From: Liolophura sinensis
Taxonomy: Eukaryota; Mollusca; Polyplacophora; Chitonida; Chitonidae
Length of the DNA stretch: 64,000 nucleotides
NCBI RefSeq assembly: GCF_032854445.1
Contig: NC_088307.1
Span: 7,082,017 to 7,146,016 of the forward strand
Reading direction: 5' to 3'
The first letter of the stretch is position 1. Each line of letters opens with the position of its first letter. Shown here piece after piece: positions 12,420 through 21,614 of the stretch. The position numbers were made by a program, and so were the translations under genes. Under the pieces are notes generated by a model that worked only from the letters and a program-made list of their open reading frames with translations, was not told the DNA's origin and did no database searches.

Positions 12420-15400
12420 ACAAACTTGAGCTGTATTTATTTATTTATTTGATTGGTGTTTTTCGCCGTTCTCAAGAATATTTCACTTATACGACGGCGG
12501 CCAGCAATATGGTGGGGATGGACCGGATAGGAACCTTGAGTGAGCTGGACTTGAAATCACGGCAATCGTATTGATGACTCTTGCGTCATGGCGCTATGCC
12601 AGGGACAACGATAAGTCGGACGGTCTCAGAACCGTTATTTTACCTGTTTGTATCACTTTTAAGATTAAAATCGAGTTTGTTGTATATGGTGGAGACTTTG
12701 GCATAGACAGCGGCTATTTTGTAAAGGGAAGCATATTTATTTTGTTTTAAGAAGCTTATGTTTTTTATAGGATGCAAGTCCTGAAACACAGCTCAAGAAA
12801 TCACCATGTGTATAGCATACTTTGTGTTATCGAATTAATCCAGTTAACACAGAAAACAGAAGTAGTCCAAACTGGATTTGGTACTAGGTATTATTATTTA
12901 CTCTGGTGTCAGAAGTGGGATTATGGTGTCAGAAGTGGTATCTGAAGAGCAATATGGGATTTCATTGATTTATTTGATTGGTGTTTTACGCCGTACTCAA
13001 GAATATTTCACTTATACGACGGCGGCCAGCATTATGGTGGGTGGAAACTGGGCACAGCCCGGGGGAAACCCACGACCATCCGCAGGTTGCCGAGAGACCT
13101 TACCACATACGGCCGGAGAGGAAGCCGGCATGAGCTGGACTTGAACTCACAGCGACCGCATTGGTGAGAGACTCACGGGTCATTACGCCGCGCTAGCGCG
13201 CTAACCAACTGAGCCATGTAGGCCCCAATATGGGATTTGAAGAACAATATTTGATCTGCAGTTAGAAGTAGGTTGTGGCTTCCGGTTGAGATTTAATAAC
13301 AGATTTCATAGGAACTTTAACGTCAGGAGGTTTGTCAAGTACCTGGTAAAATCAACCTGCTCCCCAAAAGTATGTTCATTTCACATTCGAAGTAAGCAAT
13401 CAAAGAGCGAGAAATAAATGGTCGATGGAGTCCAAATTGTCTGACTAGACCTCACAGCTGATACTGTGATGCAGCAGGTCTAGTTAGAAGTCTACACTTA
13501 GAATGATTAAGAGTTTCCATATGTTTAACGTTCGTGACTACACAATGACAGGTACACAGATGAAAATGAAAATTTGAAGTGGTGTTGAGGTCTGTTCGCC
13601 ACAATATTTTTCGAAGATTTATTAAGCAAAAAGTTGACCGTGATAAGAAGGGAAGGGGTGAAAGCCCTGGGCTGACAGCTGTTTCAAACTCCATACACAG
13701 TAACGAGATGACGAGACACAGAAAAAAGTGAAAGCTTGAACGGAAAAGAAGTGTGTAAAAGAAATATTGCTCAAAATGAATTTACAAGTCAAAAACTTAA
13801 CCCTGGATGAGGATAGAAGGACATCAAGATAAGATGAGTAGCTTCACGTTAGCAAGGTTTTTTGGAGACTGCCGTCATATCTACTGTAAGTTCTGGTGAG
13901 AAAATGCAAACTATATTGAAACTTTATTGCCGCCTTCAGAATAATTGGGGTTGTGATGGTTCCTTGACTGGGACTGAACACCTCATTCATGTTTTTCCGA
14001 CGTTTAGTTTATTTATTTATTTGATTTTTGTTTCACGCCACACTCAAGAATGTTTCACTTATACGACGGCGGCCAGCATTACGGTGGAGGAAACGCGACA
14101 GAGCACGGGTGATACCCATGACCATGCTGGCAGACCTTCCGACCTACGCTTAGAGAGGCAGCCACCATGACAACTAATAGCGACCGTATTGGTGAGAGGC
14201 TCCTGGTCAGTGCGCCTCGCTGGCGTGCTGAACCCCTCCCGGTAATTCAGACAAGCATCTTGGCCACTTGGTCATGAACCGATCCCTCTTGAATTACTCT
14301 TACCGTCTCATCTTTTCTTTAGTGGTGTGGTCGCTAAAGGTTGGTGGCTTGGCCCTGGGCTGGTAGCTGTTCCGCACTCCTTCCAGAGCTGCTAGAAGAG
14401 GAGACACCGGCAATTTCACCTCCTCCTTTTTCGACCTATTCAAGGAAAAAAGTGGAGGCAAATTCGCAATGGCTGCGACATCCAGCAAGGAATTGATGTC
14501 ATCTTGCACAGAGATTCCTTGTTAAGTGAATGGTTCATGATAGGATGTCCAAAAAATTGATAGTCGCTTCTACGGCTAAAACTGTTGCTGACTTATTGGC
14601 AAAGAAATTCAAGTTAAAGCCTTTCGTTAAGGGACAAGAATTTCATTTCGTCAAATAATGATTTCGGTCGTGCTTTTGAAGCCTCTTTTAGAGAAATCTT
14701 ACCCTTTATCCCCGTTAGCCATCTCTACTGCTCCAGGGGTGTCTTCACATTTGATTTGTGTATCTGTTAAAACACAGGGTTGTACAGTTACGCTATAAGC
14801 ACTTTATTCGATCATTTTGGTTCTATTAGACTAAAACGATAGACATTTGGAAACGTGGCTGGGATGTCACTGACCAATGGGAACGTCCAGCGTTGACCAC
14901 TTGCTGTAGACGTCTCTGACAGAGACACAAGTCACAGGTTCGACAAGTACAACGTCTATTCCATGAGGCTGAAGATCCACTGAAATGTAAGAGACCAGTG
15001 CGATGTTAAGATGTGCCACATTCTGTTTGAGCTACGTTGTTAGGGTCGTGTAAGTTGCTGCACTTTATACCTTGACATGAACAGTTAAAATAAAACCCGA
15101 TTAGAGATAAATCTCTTTATATTTATTTATATTAAAGAGGTGGGATTTCACTGTAATTGTGGTTACATGTGACTATTTGCCAACAATCACTGTCGTCCCT
15201 ACTTCTAGTTCTACTCTCCACACTTGGACCCGTGACGCTCCTTTATGGTTTACGAGTTGTATATGAATGTCAGATTTGGCCCTTATAGATTTAGTGCGAA
15301 CATAACTGGCACGTTATGAACTGGAATATAGTCAAGGGGCAGCTTTGTAAATAGTTATTCAAAGTTAAACGATGCAGTCTTAAATCTTAATAGGGTCTGC

Positions 15401-18400
15401 ATGGCCGAGGTTGTTAGCAATGGCCCATGACCCTCTCACCCATGCGGTCGCTGTGAGTTCAAGTCCATCCCATGCTTGCATCCTCTCCTGCCATACGTGG
15501 AAAGATCTGTCAGCAACCTGAAGATGATCGTGGGTTTCCTCCCACTTTGATGCTGGCCACCGTCGTACAAGTGAAATATTCGTGAGTATGGCGCGAAACA
15601 CCAATAAATAAATAAATGTTAACACCAGTTTTATTCCAATGAAAAACAAATGACGCACCAATCACACTTTTTTGGGAAAATTTATTTTGAACAATAGTTT
15701 GGCGAACAAAATCATCAACAATTCTTTTCCGTTCAAGCTTTCACTTTATCTTTGTCTCCTCTTCTGGTTGCTCTGTAAGGAGTTAAAAAAGCTACCAGCC
15801 CGGGCCAAGCCGCCAACTTTTATTGGCCATACTACCAATTGCACCCTTCTCTCCTCATCCACGGTTAGCTCTTTGCCTAAATGCATTTTGAGCATTATTT
15901 TGGCAAATCTGTGTACCTGTCATTGAGTGGTCACGAACGTTAAAAAACATGGAAACATAATCATTCTAAGTGGGGTGACTTTTGATTAGATCTGATGCAT
16001 CACAGTATCTGTTGTGAGTTCTAGACAGAAAATTCGGACGCCATCGAACACTTATTGTCGCTTTTTGATTGCTTAGGCCCAGCATTAAATTTAAATACTT
16101 TTGGGGGAATGCCTGTCAAGTACCTGGGATTTTACCTCCTGACGTAAAAAACATACCGAATCTCAACCTGAAGCCACAACCTACTTATAACTAAAGATCA
16201 ATTATTGATCTTCAAATTCCATATTGCTCTTCAGATCCCACTTCTGACACCATGATCCCATTTCTGACACCATGATCCCATTTCTGACACCATAATCCCA
16301 CTTCTGACACCATGATCCCATTTTTGACACCACAGTACCTAGCACCAAATGCAGTTTGGACTAAAGAACCGGACAGTTGTTTTCGGACATCTATGCTAAA
16401 TGGAACGATTCGATAGCACTAAGCATGCTATGCACATGGTGATTTCTTGAGCTGTGTTCAAGAACTTACATCCTATAAAACACATTAACTTCTTAAAACA
16501 AAATACATTTGCTTCTCATGACAATATAGCTGTCAATGTCAAAATGTCCACCACATACAACAATCGCGATTTTAAACTTAAAAGTGACACAAGCAGGTAA
16601 AATACCGGTTCTGAGACCGAATGTCTGTTTCGACGCATAGATCCTTGTTAATTTACACCAGTCAGGGTTTTATTCTGTTTATGTAAATGTTAAATTAGTA
16701 GTAAAATTACACCCCCTGACACCATTATGGCTTAAACAGAAACTGGCGAGAAAAAATCGTTCAACATGAGAAAAGTACTTCTATTTACCGTCCAGGCTCT
16801 TCTCGGCGACACCAATAATCCGAGTGGTTTGGTTCAAGCGGCTCATACACATGTACCTGGCAAAGGCAACAGACAAAATTGGCGAGGATTTGCACAGAAT
16901 CACAGCACACTGGACGATAAGGGAAAAGCCTTGAAAATATCATGCAAGCGAAGTTTAAGAAGCTTAAAACCCTTGTTCTAAGCGCATATATATCTATCGA
17001 GCGCCAAATTTTAGCTAATGATTGATTTTGATTATGCCACTTCTGACACCAAATACTTACACCTATGGTTTAGAGAAGAAACTGATGAGACTTATAACAA
17101 CAACTGAACAGAGACTTGTGGAGTATTATAAGTTGCGGATCTTAAACTGCATGTGCTGACGTGCTATTCTCCTAACACAAAGATAAGTACTATGGTACAA
17201 TAAAGATATACCGGAATCCTAAAACAGGACGGCAGTTGTAATAATGACTCCACATAGCCCCCAAGGCAGATTATGGGATACCCATAACTGAATAACATGT
17301 CTGTATGATAACATGCCATAAAGCGTGATTTCGTCTTGCATGAATTTCCCGCCAAAATTGTCCTACCTTATGGTTGTCGTGAAGCTGAGAGTTTCCTGGC
17401 TAACCGGCGAGCTTACGACCAACCAGATCAGCTGGAATCGGTGACAGTTACACATCATAAAGGCCTCATCCAGCCGACACCTCATCACCTCATGTCCTGG
17501 TATAGCCTGACACAGCCGTGTGAACAGGGAATCTGTGCTCTCGATGTCCCCCACCAAAAGGGACATGGTTCTGGAGAACTGGCCCTATGGGAAAATAATG
17601 AACATGACCAATACCTTGGTGGAAAAGTTGACAAACCAGGCCTCAGTTTTATTAATAGGTCATGCATGTACGATAATCGCACATATAGGACAATGGTACG
17701 GTAATAATGACGCAATATGACAAAGTACGATAAAAAAAACTGGCCTCTAGGCCCTGAACTCTGGGACAAATGCTTTGCACAGGAACAACGTTTTAGCCTG
17801 TTCACGTGCGACGTTTGACTTTGATTCAAAGTGCATGCACAAAACGGACACAAAGGCACGTGGACTTTTTGGCTTATGCTGTCTATACTTGTACAGCATT
17901 AAAATATTGGTGAAAGTCCGTGATCTGCTCGATTCACGTGTTCATACATGTTTTTCTTCGTGCTAGTATTTAACTGGCACAGGAGACGATAGCCGATCCC
18001 GTGTAAAATTCTACATACATCTATATAAATAATCATTTAAAATACAAGGACTTTATGAAGAGCTCCGTGTGGAGGCCTAAAGCTATAATGATTTAACAAA
18101 GAGAAGGTGTTCCCATTCATCGGTCTTGATCTCGAGATAAGGACATGCGCACTCAGATGACTGAGAGACCATTTCAACCAGGGTTGTAACTACTGTTGTT
18201 AATGGCATGGCATAAGTTATTTTGGTTACTCCATAAGCAAGAACTGCAAGCTGTTTTTAGATATGCTGCATCCAGAATGCATCCAAAGCACATGCAAATC
18301 TAGACAGAAACTGCCTAAGTTATCTCTTTGTCGGTCAAAATTTTAATATTGGCTGCTTTGATGAAAGAGAAAATGCCACCAGAGTTTCCACCATCGACAA

Positions 18401-18812
18401 TTCGGCGGCTCTGATGAATGAGAAAGAACCTTGACAGAAACTGCCGTCTTTCCGTTGGCAGCTCTCATGAACGAGAAGATTTCACGCGAGCTACAGAACT
18501 TACCCTACCTGCACAGACGATCTTAAACTGAGAATTTTCTCCTTCGACTTCGTATCGCTCATCCACGATCCTCCTTCGGTAAACTCCGGCACCGCACCGC
18601 TACTCAAATCACAGTAGGCGTCCGACCATGTTAGACCAAGCTCTCCCACTGACAACAGAGAATCCCCGAAAATCTTCTCTCCACCCTTAGTGATTTTGTC
18701 GTCATTATCACTGTCCATGGCTCAGGCGGGCCTGGAGTGGCCGAGGAGAGAGCGACGGTTGCCGATGTGCGCACAGGGAGAGAGAAACAAGCCGGGGATC
18801 TCTCGGAAGTTT
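4688..18812 (-). CDS. SOHLH2-like: SOHLH2-like bHLH transcription factor gene (8 exons, ~506 aa)
   Basis: Assembled from eight minus-strand exons, in transcript order: 18812-18509 (ATG at 18718), 17584-17367, 16856-16789, 14517-14304 (14502 is an alternative start), 12079-11932, 10635-10490, 5629-5502, 5076-4688 (stop TGA at 4690-4688). Every junction has AG/GT, the phases (0,2,1,2,0,2,1) agree, and the coding total is 1521 nt. Domains: residues ~77-142 begin SLLVGD and resemble the N-terminal domain of vertebrate SOHLH2; residues ~228-282 are a bHLH whose basic region reads KEKMRRERIKDSCDQLR, followed by ALLPYIRGRKTDMASVLE; a basic NLS QRKRKRD lies near residue 310; the C-terminus is Ser/Pro/Asn-rich. 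Vertebrate SOHLH proteins are germ-cell transcription factors that bind E-boxes; a gonadal role here is inference. The C-terminal half is less conserved, and the exon 4 and exon 7 acceptors are the weakest calls. Confidence 0.82.
5502..5629 (-). CDS. SOHLH2-like exon 7
   Basis: 128-nt exon encoding HGFLPSLNFGKQSITYLPGL and ending DHPK in phase 1 at G|GTAAGT. The donor is strong. The start (AG at 5631-5630) was chosen because it is the phase-2 acceptor that follows a pyrimidine-rich stretch. A foldback element (5698-6083) begins about 70 bp upstream of the acceptor. Confidence 0.6.
5698..6083. mobile_element. Foldback/MITE-like inverted repeat near SOHLH2-like exon 7
   Basis: Left arm 5698-5777 (CTCTGACGTTTGGTTTGGCC ... 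CGTCAGAGCGCCCTCCATTT) and right arm 6004-6083 (AAATGAAGCGCGCTCTGACG ... CATCCTTGACC ... TTGTCAAACC) are inverted copies around a ~226-bp centre. No transposase. The exon 7 acceptor is about 70 bp away. Confidence 0.65.
6796..7003 (-). mobile_element. Diverged SINE copy
   Basis: Contains the body AAACCCACGACCACCCGCAG (plus view), the B-box region GGAGTTGAACTTACAGCGAC and a degraded tRNA head. Intron 6 of the SOHLH2-like gene. Confidence 0.8.
8290..8453 (+). mobile_element. 5'-truncated SINE copy
   Basis: Starts TGTACGTGGGAAGGTCT and ends GGCGTAAAACACCAATGAAA then TAAATC repeats. Confidence 0.85.
9540..9785. repeat. ~38-bp tandem repeat with a poly-G tract
   Basis: Units GTGACCGTTTGCGGGGGGCA TTGGTGGCGACGCTC, about 6-7 copies. 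A run of 17 G lies at about 9625-9641. Another G run is at 9335-9348. Confidence 0.88.
10490..10635 (-). CDS. SOHLH2-like exon 6: post-bHLH segment with NLS
   Basis: 146-nt exon, phase 0 to phase 2, with acceptor CTTTTCAG and donor AG|GTGAGT. It encodes VAEILGKDCQLTPGKDQPKS, then TPQRKRKRDLTKPPESPSP. The QRKRKRD cluster is a likely nuclear localisation signal. It follows the bHLH exon without a frame break. Confidence 0.75.
11932..12079 (-). CDS. SOHLH2-like exon 5: core of the bHLH domain
   Basis: 148-nt exon with acceptor TTTTTGATTTCAG and donor GAA|GTAATT. It encodes RERIKDSCDQLRALLPYIRG and RKTDMASVLEKCVDYLRIV: the second half of the basic region, helix 1, the loop and helix 2. The ERIK..C.QLR.LLPY..GRK.D.ASVLE pattern is characteristic of the SOHLH branch of bHLH proteins. 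This is the strongest single piece of evidence for the gene's identity. Confidence 0.9.
12434..12600 (-). mobile_element. SINE copy next to a long poly-A run
   Basis: Tail and body GATTGGTGTTTTTCGCCGTT, CGACGGCGGCCAGCAATATG, then a degraded B-box. A 28-A tract at 12391-12418 lies beside it. Confidence 0.82.
12963..13225 (-). mobile_element. Full-length tRNA-derived SINE with 13-bp target duplication
   Basis: On the minus strand: tRNA head TGGCTCAGTTGGTTAGCGCG (A-box) and GAGTTCAAGTCC (B-box), the body CCACCATAATGCTGGCCGCC, then the tail TTCTTGAGTACGGCGTAAAA and an AAATAAAT-type end. The flanks are perfect repeats CAATATGGGATTT at 12950-12962 and 13226-13238. This is the reference copy for the family in this window. 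Confidence 0.92.
14009..14240 (-). mobile_element. SINE copy next to SOHLH2-like exon 4
   Basis: Plus view TTATTTGATTTTTGTTTCAC, CGACGGCGGCCAGCATTACG, with a degraded tRNA head near 14220. It is absent from the inverted arm at 15.7-16.6 kb. Confidence 0.82.
14304..14517 (-). CDS. SOHLH2-like exon 4: linker and start of the bHLH basic region
   Basis: Encodes DDINSLLDVAAIANLPPLF, a linker with RAKPPTFSDHTT, and the first basic-region residues KEKMR, ending in phase 2 at CG|GTAAGA. The intron therefore splits the basic region after KEKMR, and the codon is completed by the A of exon 5. The acceptor may be at 14518 or 14503 (both AAG), a difference of five residues. A decayed inverted copy of this exon's 3' half lies at about 15745-15835. 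Confidence 0.75.
15393..15617 (+). mobile_element. SINE copy between the arms of the inverted duplication
   Basis: Head GGTTGTTAGCAATGGCCCAT, B-box GAGTTCAAGTCC, body GATGCTGGCCACCGTCGTAC, tail AATAAATAAATG. Confidence 0.85.
15745..15835 (+). pseudogene. Inverted partial copy of SOHLH2-like exon 4
   Basis: Plus-strand TGTCTCCTCTTCTGGTTGCT, then GCTACCAGCCCGGGCCAAGC and CCATACTACC match the 3' half of exon 4 (minus strand, 14430-14304). Part of it still reads RAKPPTFIGHTT against RAKPPTFSDHTT in the gene. A frameshift and loss of the donor make it non-functional. Confidence 0.82.
16789..16856 (-). CDS. SOHLH2-like exon 3 (68 nt)
   Basis: Found because the phases of exons 2 and 4 demand an exon that starts in phase 2 and ends in phase 1. 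This 68-nt segment does so. It has a strong acceptor (TTTTGTCTGTTGCCTTTGCCAG, 16878-16857) and the donor G|GTAAAT, and encodes YMCMSRLNQTTRIIGVAEKS. No domain is recognised in it by itself. Confidence 0.6.
17367..17584 (-). CDS. SOHLH2-like exon 2: N-terminal LLVGD domain
   Basis: A good pyrimidine-rich acceptor (TTCATTATTTTCCCATAG) precedes a phase-0 exon of 218 nt ending in phase 2 at AG|GTAGGA. It reads GQFSRTMSLLVGDIESTD and contains LDEAFMMCNCHRFQLIWLVV. The LLVGD start, and the hydrophobic strand about 40 residues later, match the layout of the N-terminal domain of vertebrate SOHLH2. This is what separates it from a generic bHLH call. Confidence 0.72.
18509..18812 (-). CDS. SOHLH2-like exon 1: 5' leader and N-terminal 70 codons
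   Basis: An acceptor (TTTGTTTCTTTCAG) ends at 18813, so there is probably a non-coding exon further upstream. ATG is at 18718-18716 and the peptide starts MDSDNDDKITKGGEKIF. Two donors overlap at the 3' end: CAG|GTAGGG (exon end 18509) and the stronger-looking GG|GTAAGT five bases later (exon end 18504). Only the first keeps exon 2 open. Confidence 0.7.
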
Positions 18813-18889
18813 CTGAAAGAAACAAATAATTTATTTATTTATTGACATTTACCGCAATGTCAGCGATCACTGTTTTGCATGTGGTGGAA

Positions 18890-19050
18890 ACAAGAGTGCC
18901 CGGATTAAACCACCGGTAGGCTTAACTGACGAACTTTCACATGCGTGAAATAGCAAGCCAGAATGCCCGGAGTAAACCACCAGTAGGCTTAACTGACGAA
19001 CTTTCACATGCGTGAAATATCAAGCCGAAGTGCCCGACTAAACCACAGGT
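18890..19050. repeat. ~70-bp tandem duplication upstream of SOHLH2-like exon 1
   Basis: GCCCGGATTAAACCACCGGT AGGCTTAACTGACGAACTTT CACATGCGTGAAATA is repeated two and a half times. It lies in the promoter or first-intron zone; no regulatory motif was identified. Confidence 0.8.
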
Positions 19051-20966
19051 AGGCGTACATTTACAGGTTTATGGCAGACTTTCCCACGTACATGACAACT
19101 TATAATTCTGTATAAACAAAAGTGGCCTAACATATCAACTGGAACGAGAAGGCTACATGGGAACAACTCGAATGATTCTAATTTTAAACAGCATGGCTAC
19201 CAAAGCAGAATTATGGTCAAATGTAAATATTTTATGCAACAACTACTGACTACAACTAACAGCAGAAAGCGGTTAGTCATTAGTATCAGAAATCTTGTTT
19301 TGTTGTGATGTGTAGCTAATAGTTGACTTACGGTCAAATGTATATATTTTATGCCACAACAACTGACCAAAACTTGGCTTTAGCTGACCCTGTAATCATG
19401 TCACATTCAAAATGCTCATTCGATAATGGATTATTCGGCCTTATTTGAATAACAATGGAGGCGTCTGATTGGTTCATTTATTGCCCCTTGTGTGGTGTTG
19501 TTACGCTAACCAAGAGTAGAGGCACTTACAGATTTAGAGCATACAAGTCTACTAACATGTTTCTAGACAATGACTTAATTATAGCTGACTTGCATCCCTG
19601 ATACTTTGGTCAAGTACAAGGAGCAAAATACACATACATTACTTGAGCTAAACTGAGTGAGCGTTGTGGATTGAGTTTGTGAACAGTGTACCAGTGAAGC
19701 ATAAAATCGTCGAAACATACAATTCGTATACCTGCCGTCAAAAATTATGGACAATCCAGGTCAATAATCGCAAACACAAATTTCAAAATCACCGCAAGGA
19801 AACAAATTTTTGAGGTCAGATTAAAGGTGGCTTTCTTGTAAAATTTCATAAATGTTAATATTTCATATCACTGGAGTATTTTCGGGTGCCGTGGGCGTGG
19901 CTATGGTGTTGGAGAAAGACTGCAGCACATGGCAGGTGTTATCGTGGCTGTCAATGGTCACAGGACCCAAATGCTAAATACTGACACATAAATTGCCCAG
20001 GTGAAAAAATATGGTTGTGGCACTAGACAGATAGAAAAGTTCGGAAGTTTTCTGAGGTGACTGCTGAAGTGAAGCTTCCATGGGGGTCAGTGTGTGTATA
20101 CAGCTTCTCACCACCCAGGGTCCTAGCTATCTCCCACATCGGTAACAGATGGCAGGGCTGGCGCTCTCACACATCTCAGCGTATCAGCTACTATCAGGTC
20201 ACACATTTCGCAACAAAAGCCAATAGTTTACGGACCAAAACAAGCACCAGTGTTCAGTACAACCAAGGCATAGTGACGTAATGGCGCCAAATTGCCACTG
20301 TCCGCGACAACGAGGCCGTTCGTGAGGCTCTCCATGTGGTGGGTGTGGAAAAAACACACAGACACCTGCCGAAGAAAACTAAAAATCGATAATAAATATA
20401 TTCTTGAAGTGTAGCTTTATAGCAAAGTTTTCCATTTAAGAGAGGATATATTCTCTGCATACACACCGAATCCAAAACAAAATAAAGCTTGAAACTGGCA
20501 TTATCCCTTGGGTCATCCCTGCAGACCCTCTTCTGTTTGTTTGCGCTATAACGCACGAGACCACCTAGTATGCAAATGAGATTCTGCTGGACCAGTTGTT
20601 AGTTAGATCTCATCTTCATTTATAACGAAGAAAACGATTGGCTATTTATTATTCTCAGCATAGACTCATGTTTATGCATATCCTAAACTGTTAGTAATTA
20701 TCGGGTGTGGGAAAGATTTAACTCAGTGGGTCGTACCATTCTGATTTCAGGGTGCTGCTCTGTCTCCGTTGGTTGAACTGCTTACATTCTGGCTTTTGAT
20801 GTGAAAATGCGGCCTCCCTCTGCCTGATTATGTGGCCCGACCCGGAAGTGTGCAGCATATACAGTGCTTCTTTGGTTGGTCTTTAAGTGGGGCACGTGGT
20901 CAGTAAAATTGGACGTACCTAACGTCAGTTCCACCTCGTAATTCCATGATTTAGCTGGCAAATAAT

Positions 20967-21193
20967 ATACCCTAATTCCTCAACCTTTTCACATATGAAA
21001 GAGCAACTTTCAGTGCAATTTATGGTCATTTTCGATTTGATCTTGGAGACAAATCTACATTGGTTGGATTGGCCAAAGTTGACGGGCTTCACAAAAAGTA
21101 TAATTTTATCAGTTAACACAGAACAATGCATTCAGAACATGTTTGAAATAAACACGTTGCAAACGTGCGAAAAGGTTGAAGAATTACGGTAGT
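20967..21193. mobile_element. Short TIR element with TA target site (MITE, Tc1/mariner-like)
   Basis: The ends are inverted copies, TACCCTAATTCCTCAACCTT left and AAAAGGTTGAAGAATTACGG TA right, giving ~22-bp TIRs flanked by TA. It is ~222 bp with no transposase. A solo end (AAAAGGTTGAAGAATTAGGG TA) occurs at 43537-43560, and a weaker one near 40803. Confidence 0.72.
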
Positions 21194-21614
21194 CAGCTCA
21201 TACGGTATGTCTTAAATGCTCAGTCGTCATCTTAAAAATGAATTTGCATCTTACATTATCCTAATTAAGGTAACTCGTGACCGTTTCAATCCGTATCTTC
21301 AGCGCTGGTTTTTGCGCAGCTGTAATATGCGCGGCAAGTTGCCCTCTGACCCCCAGTTTTCCAACACAGACAGATCGATATGCAACAAACGAAAATGTTA
21401 ATTTCTTTAATAAAAATGTCAAATGCAAGTTAGTGGAGCTTTGAGGATCTGAAGCCCAAATTATTGGAAAATTTGTGTCCTCTCCTTTTAATGTTATTTC
21501 TCCATTTAAAATGATGCTCAAACTGTTGTTCACGCTAGGCAGAAATTCATTTTTTCGTTCCGGTGATGATTTATAATTTAGCAAATGTTTGCAAATTCTG
21601 TTTAAAAAAAAGAA

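Larger units (their letters stand above)
12600..16640. repeat. Large inverted duplication within the SOHLH2-like gene, including part of exon 4
   Basis: Arm 1 (~12600-14430) and arm 2 (~15745-16640) are inverted copies. Matching pairs: 12610-12960 with 16260-16630 (ACCATGTGTATAGCATACTT against GCATGCTATGCACATGGTG); 13235-13410 with 16045-16215 (CCACAACCTACTTATAACT, GTCAAGTACCTGG); 13410-13600 with 15890-16060 (GTACCTGTCATTGAGTGGTC); the end of exon 4 at 14310-14430 with 15745-15835 on plus (GCTACCAGCCCGGGCCAAGC). Arm 1 carries SINEs at 12963-13225 and 14009-14240 that are absent from arm 2, so they arrived later. Confidence 0.85.

Noticed and set aside
14698-14790. Candidate 61-nt minus-strand exon (KCEDTPGAVEMANGDKG) with good splice sites
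   Set aside because: Its phases (1 in, 2 out) fit neither exon 3 nor exon 4 of the SOHLH2-like gene, which join correctly without it. It could be an alternative exon only with a partner I did not find.
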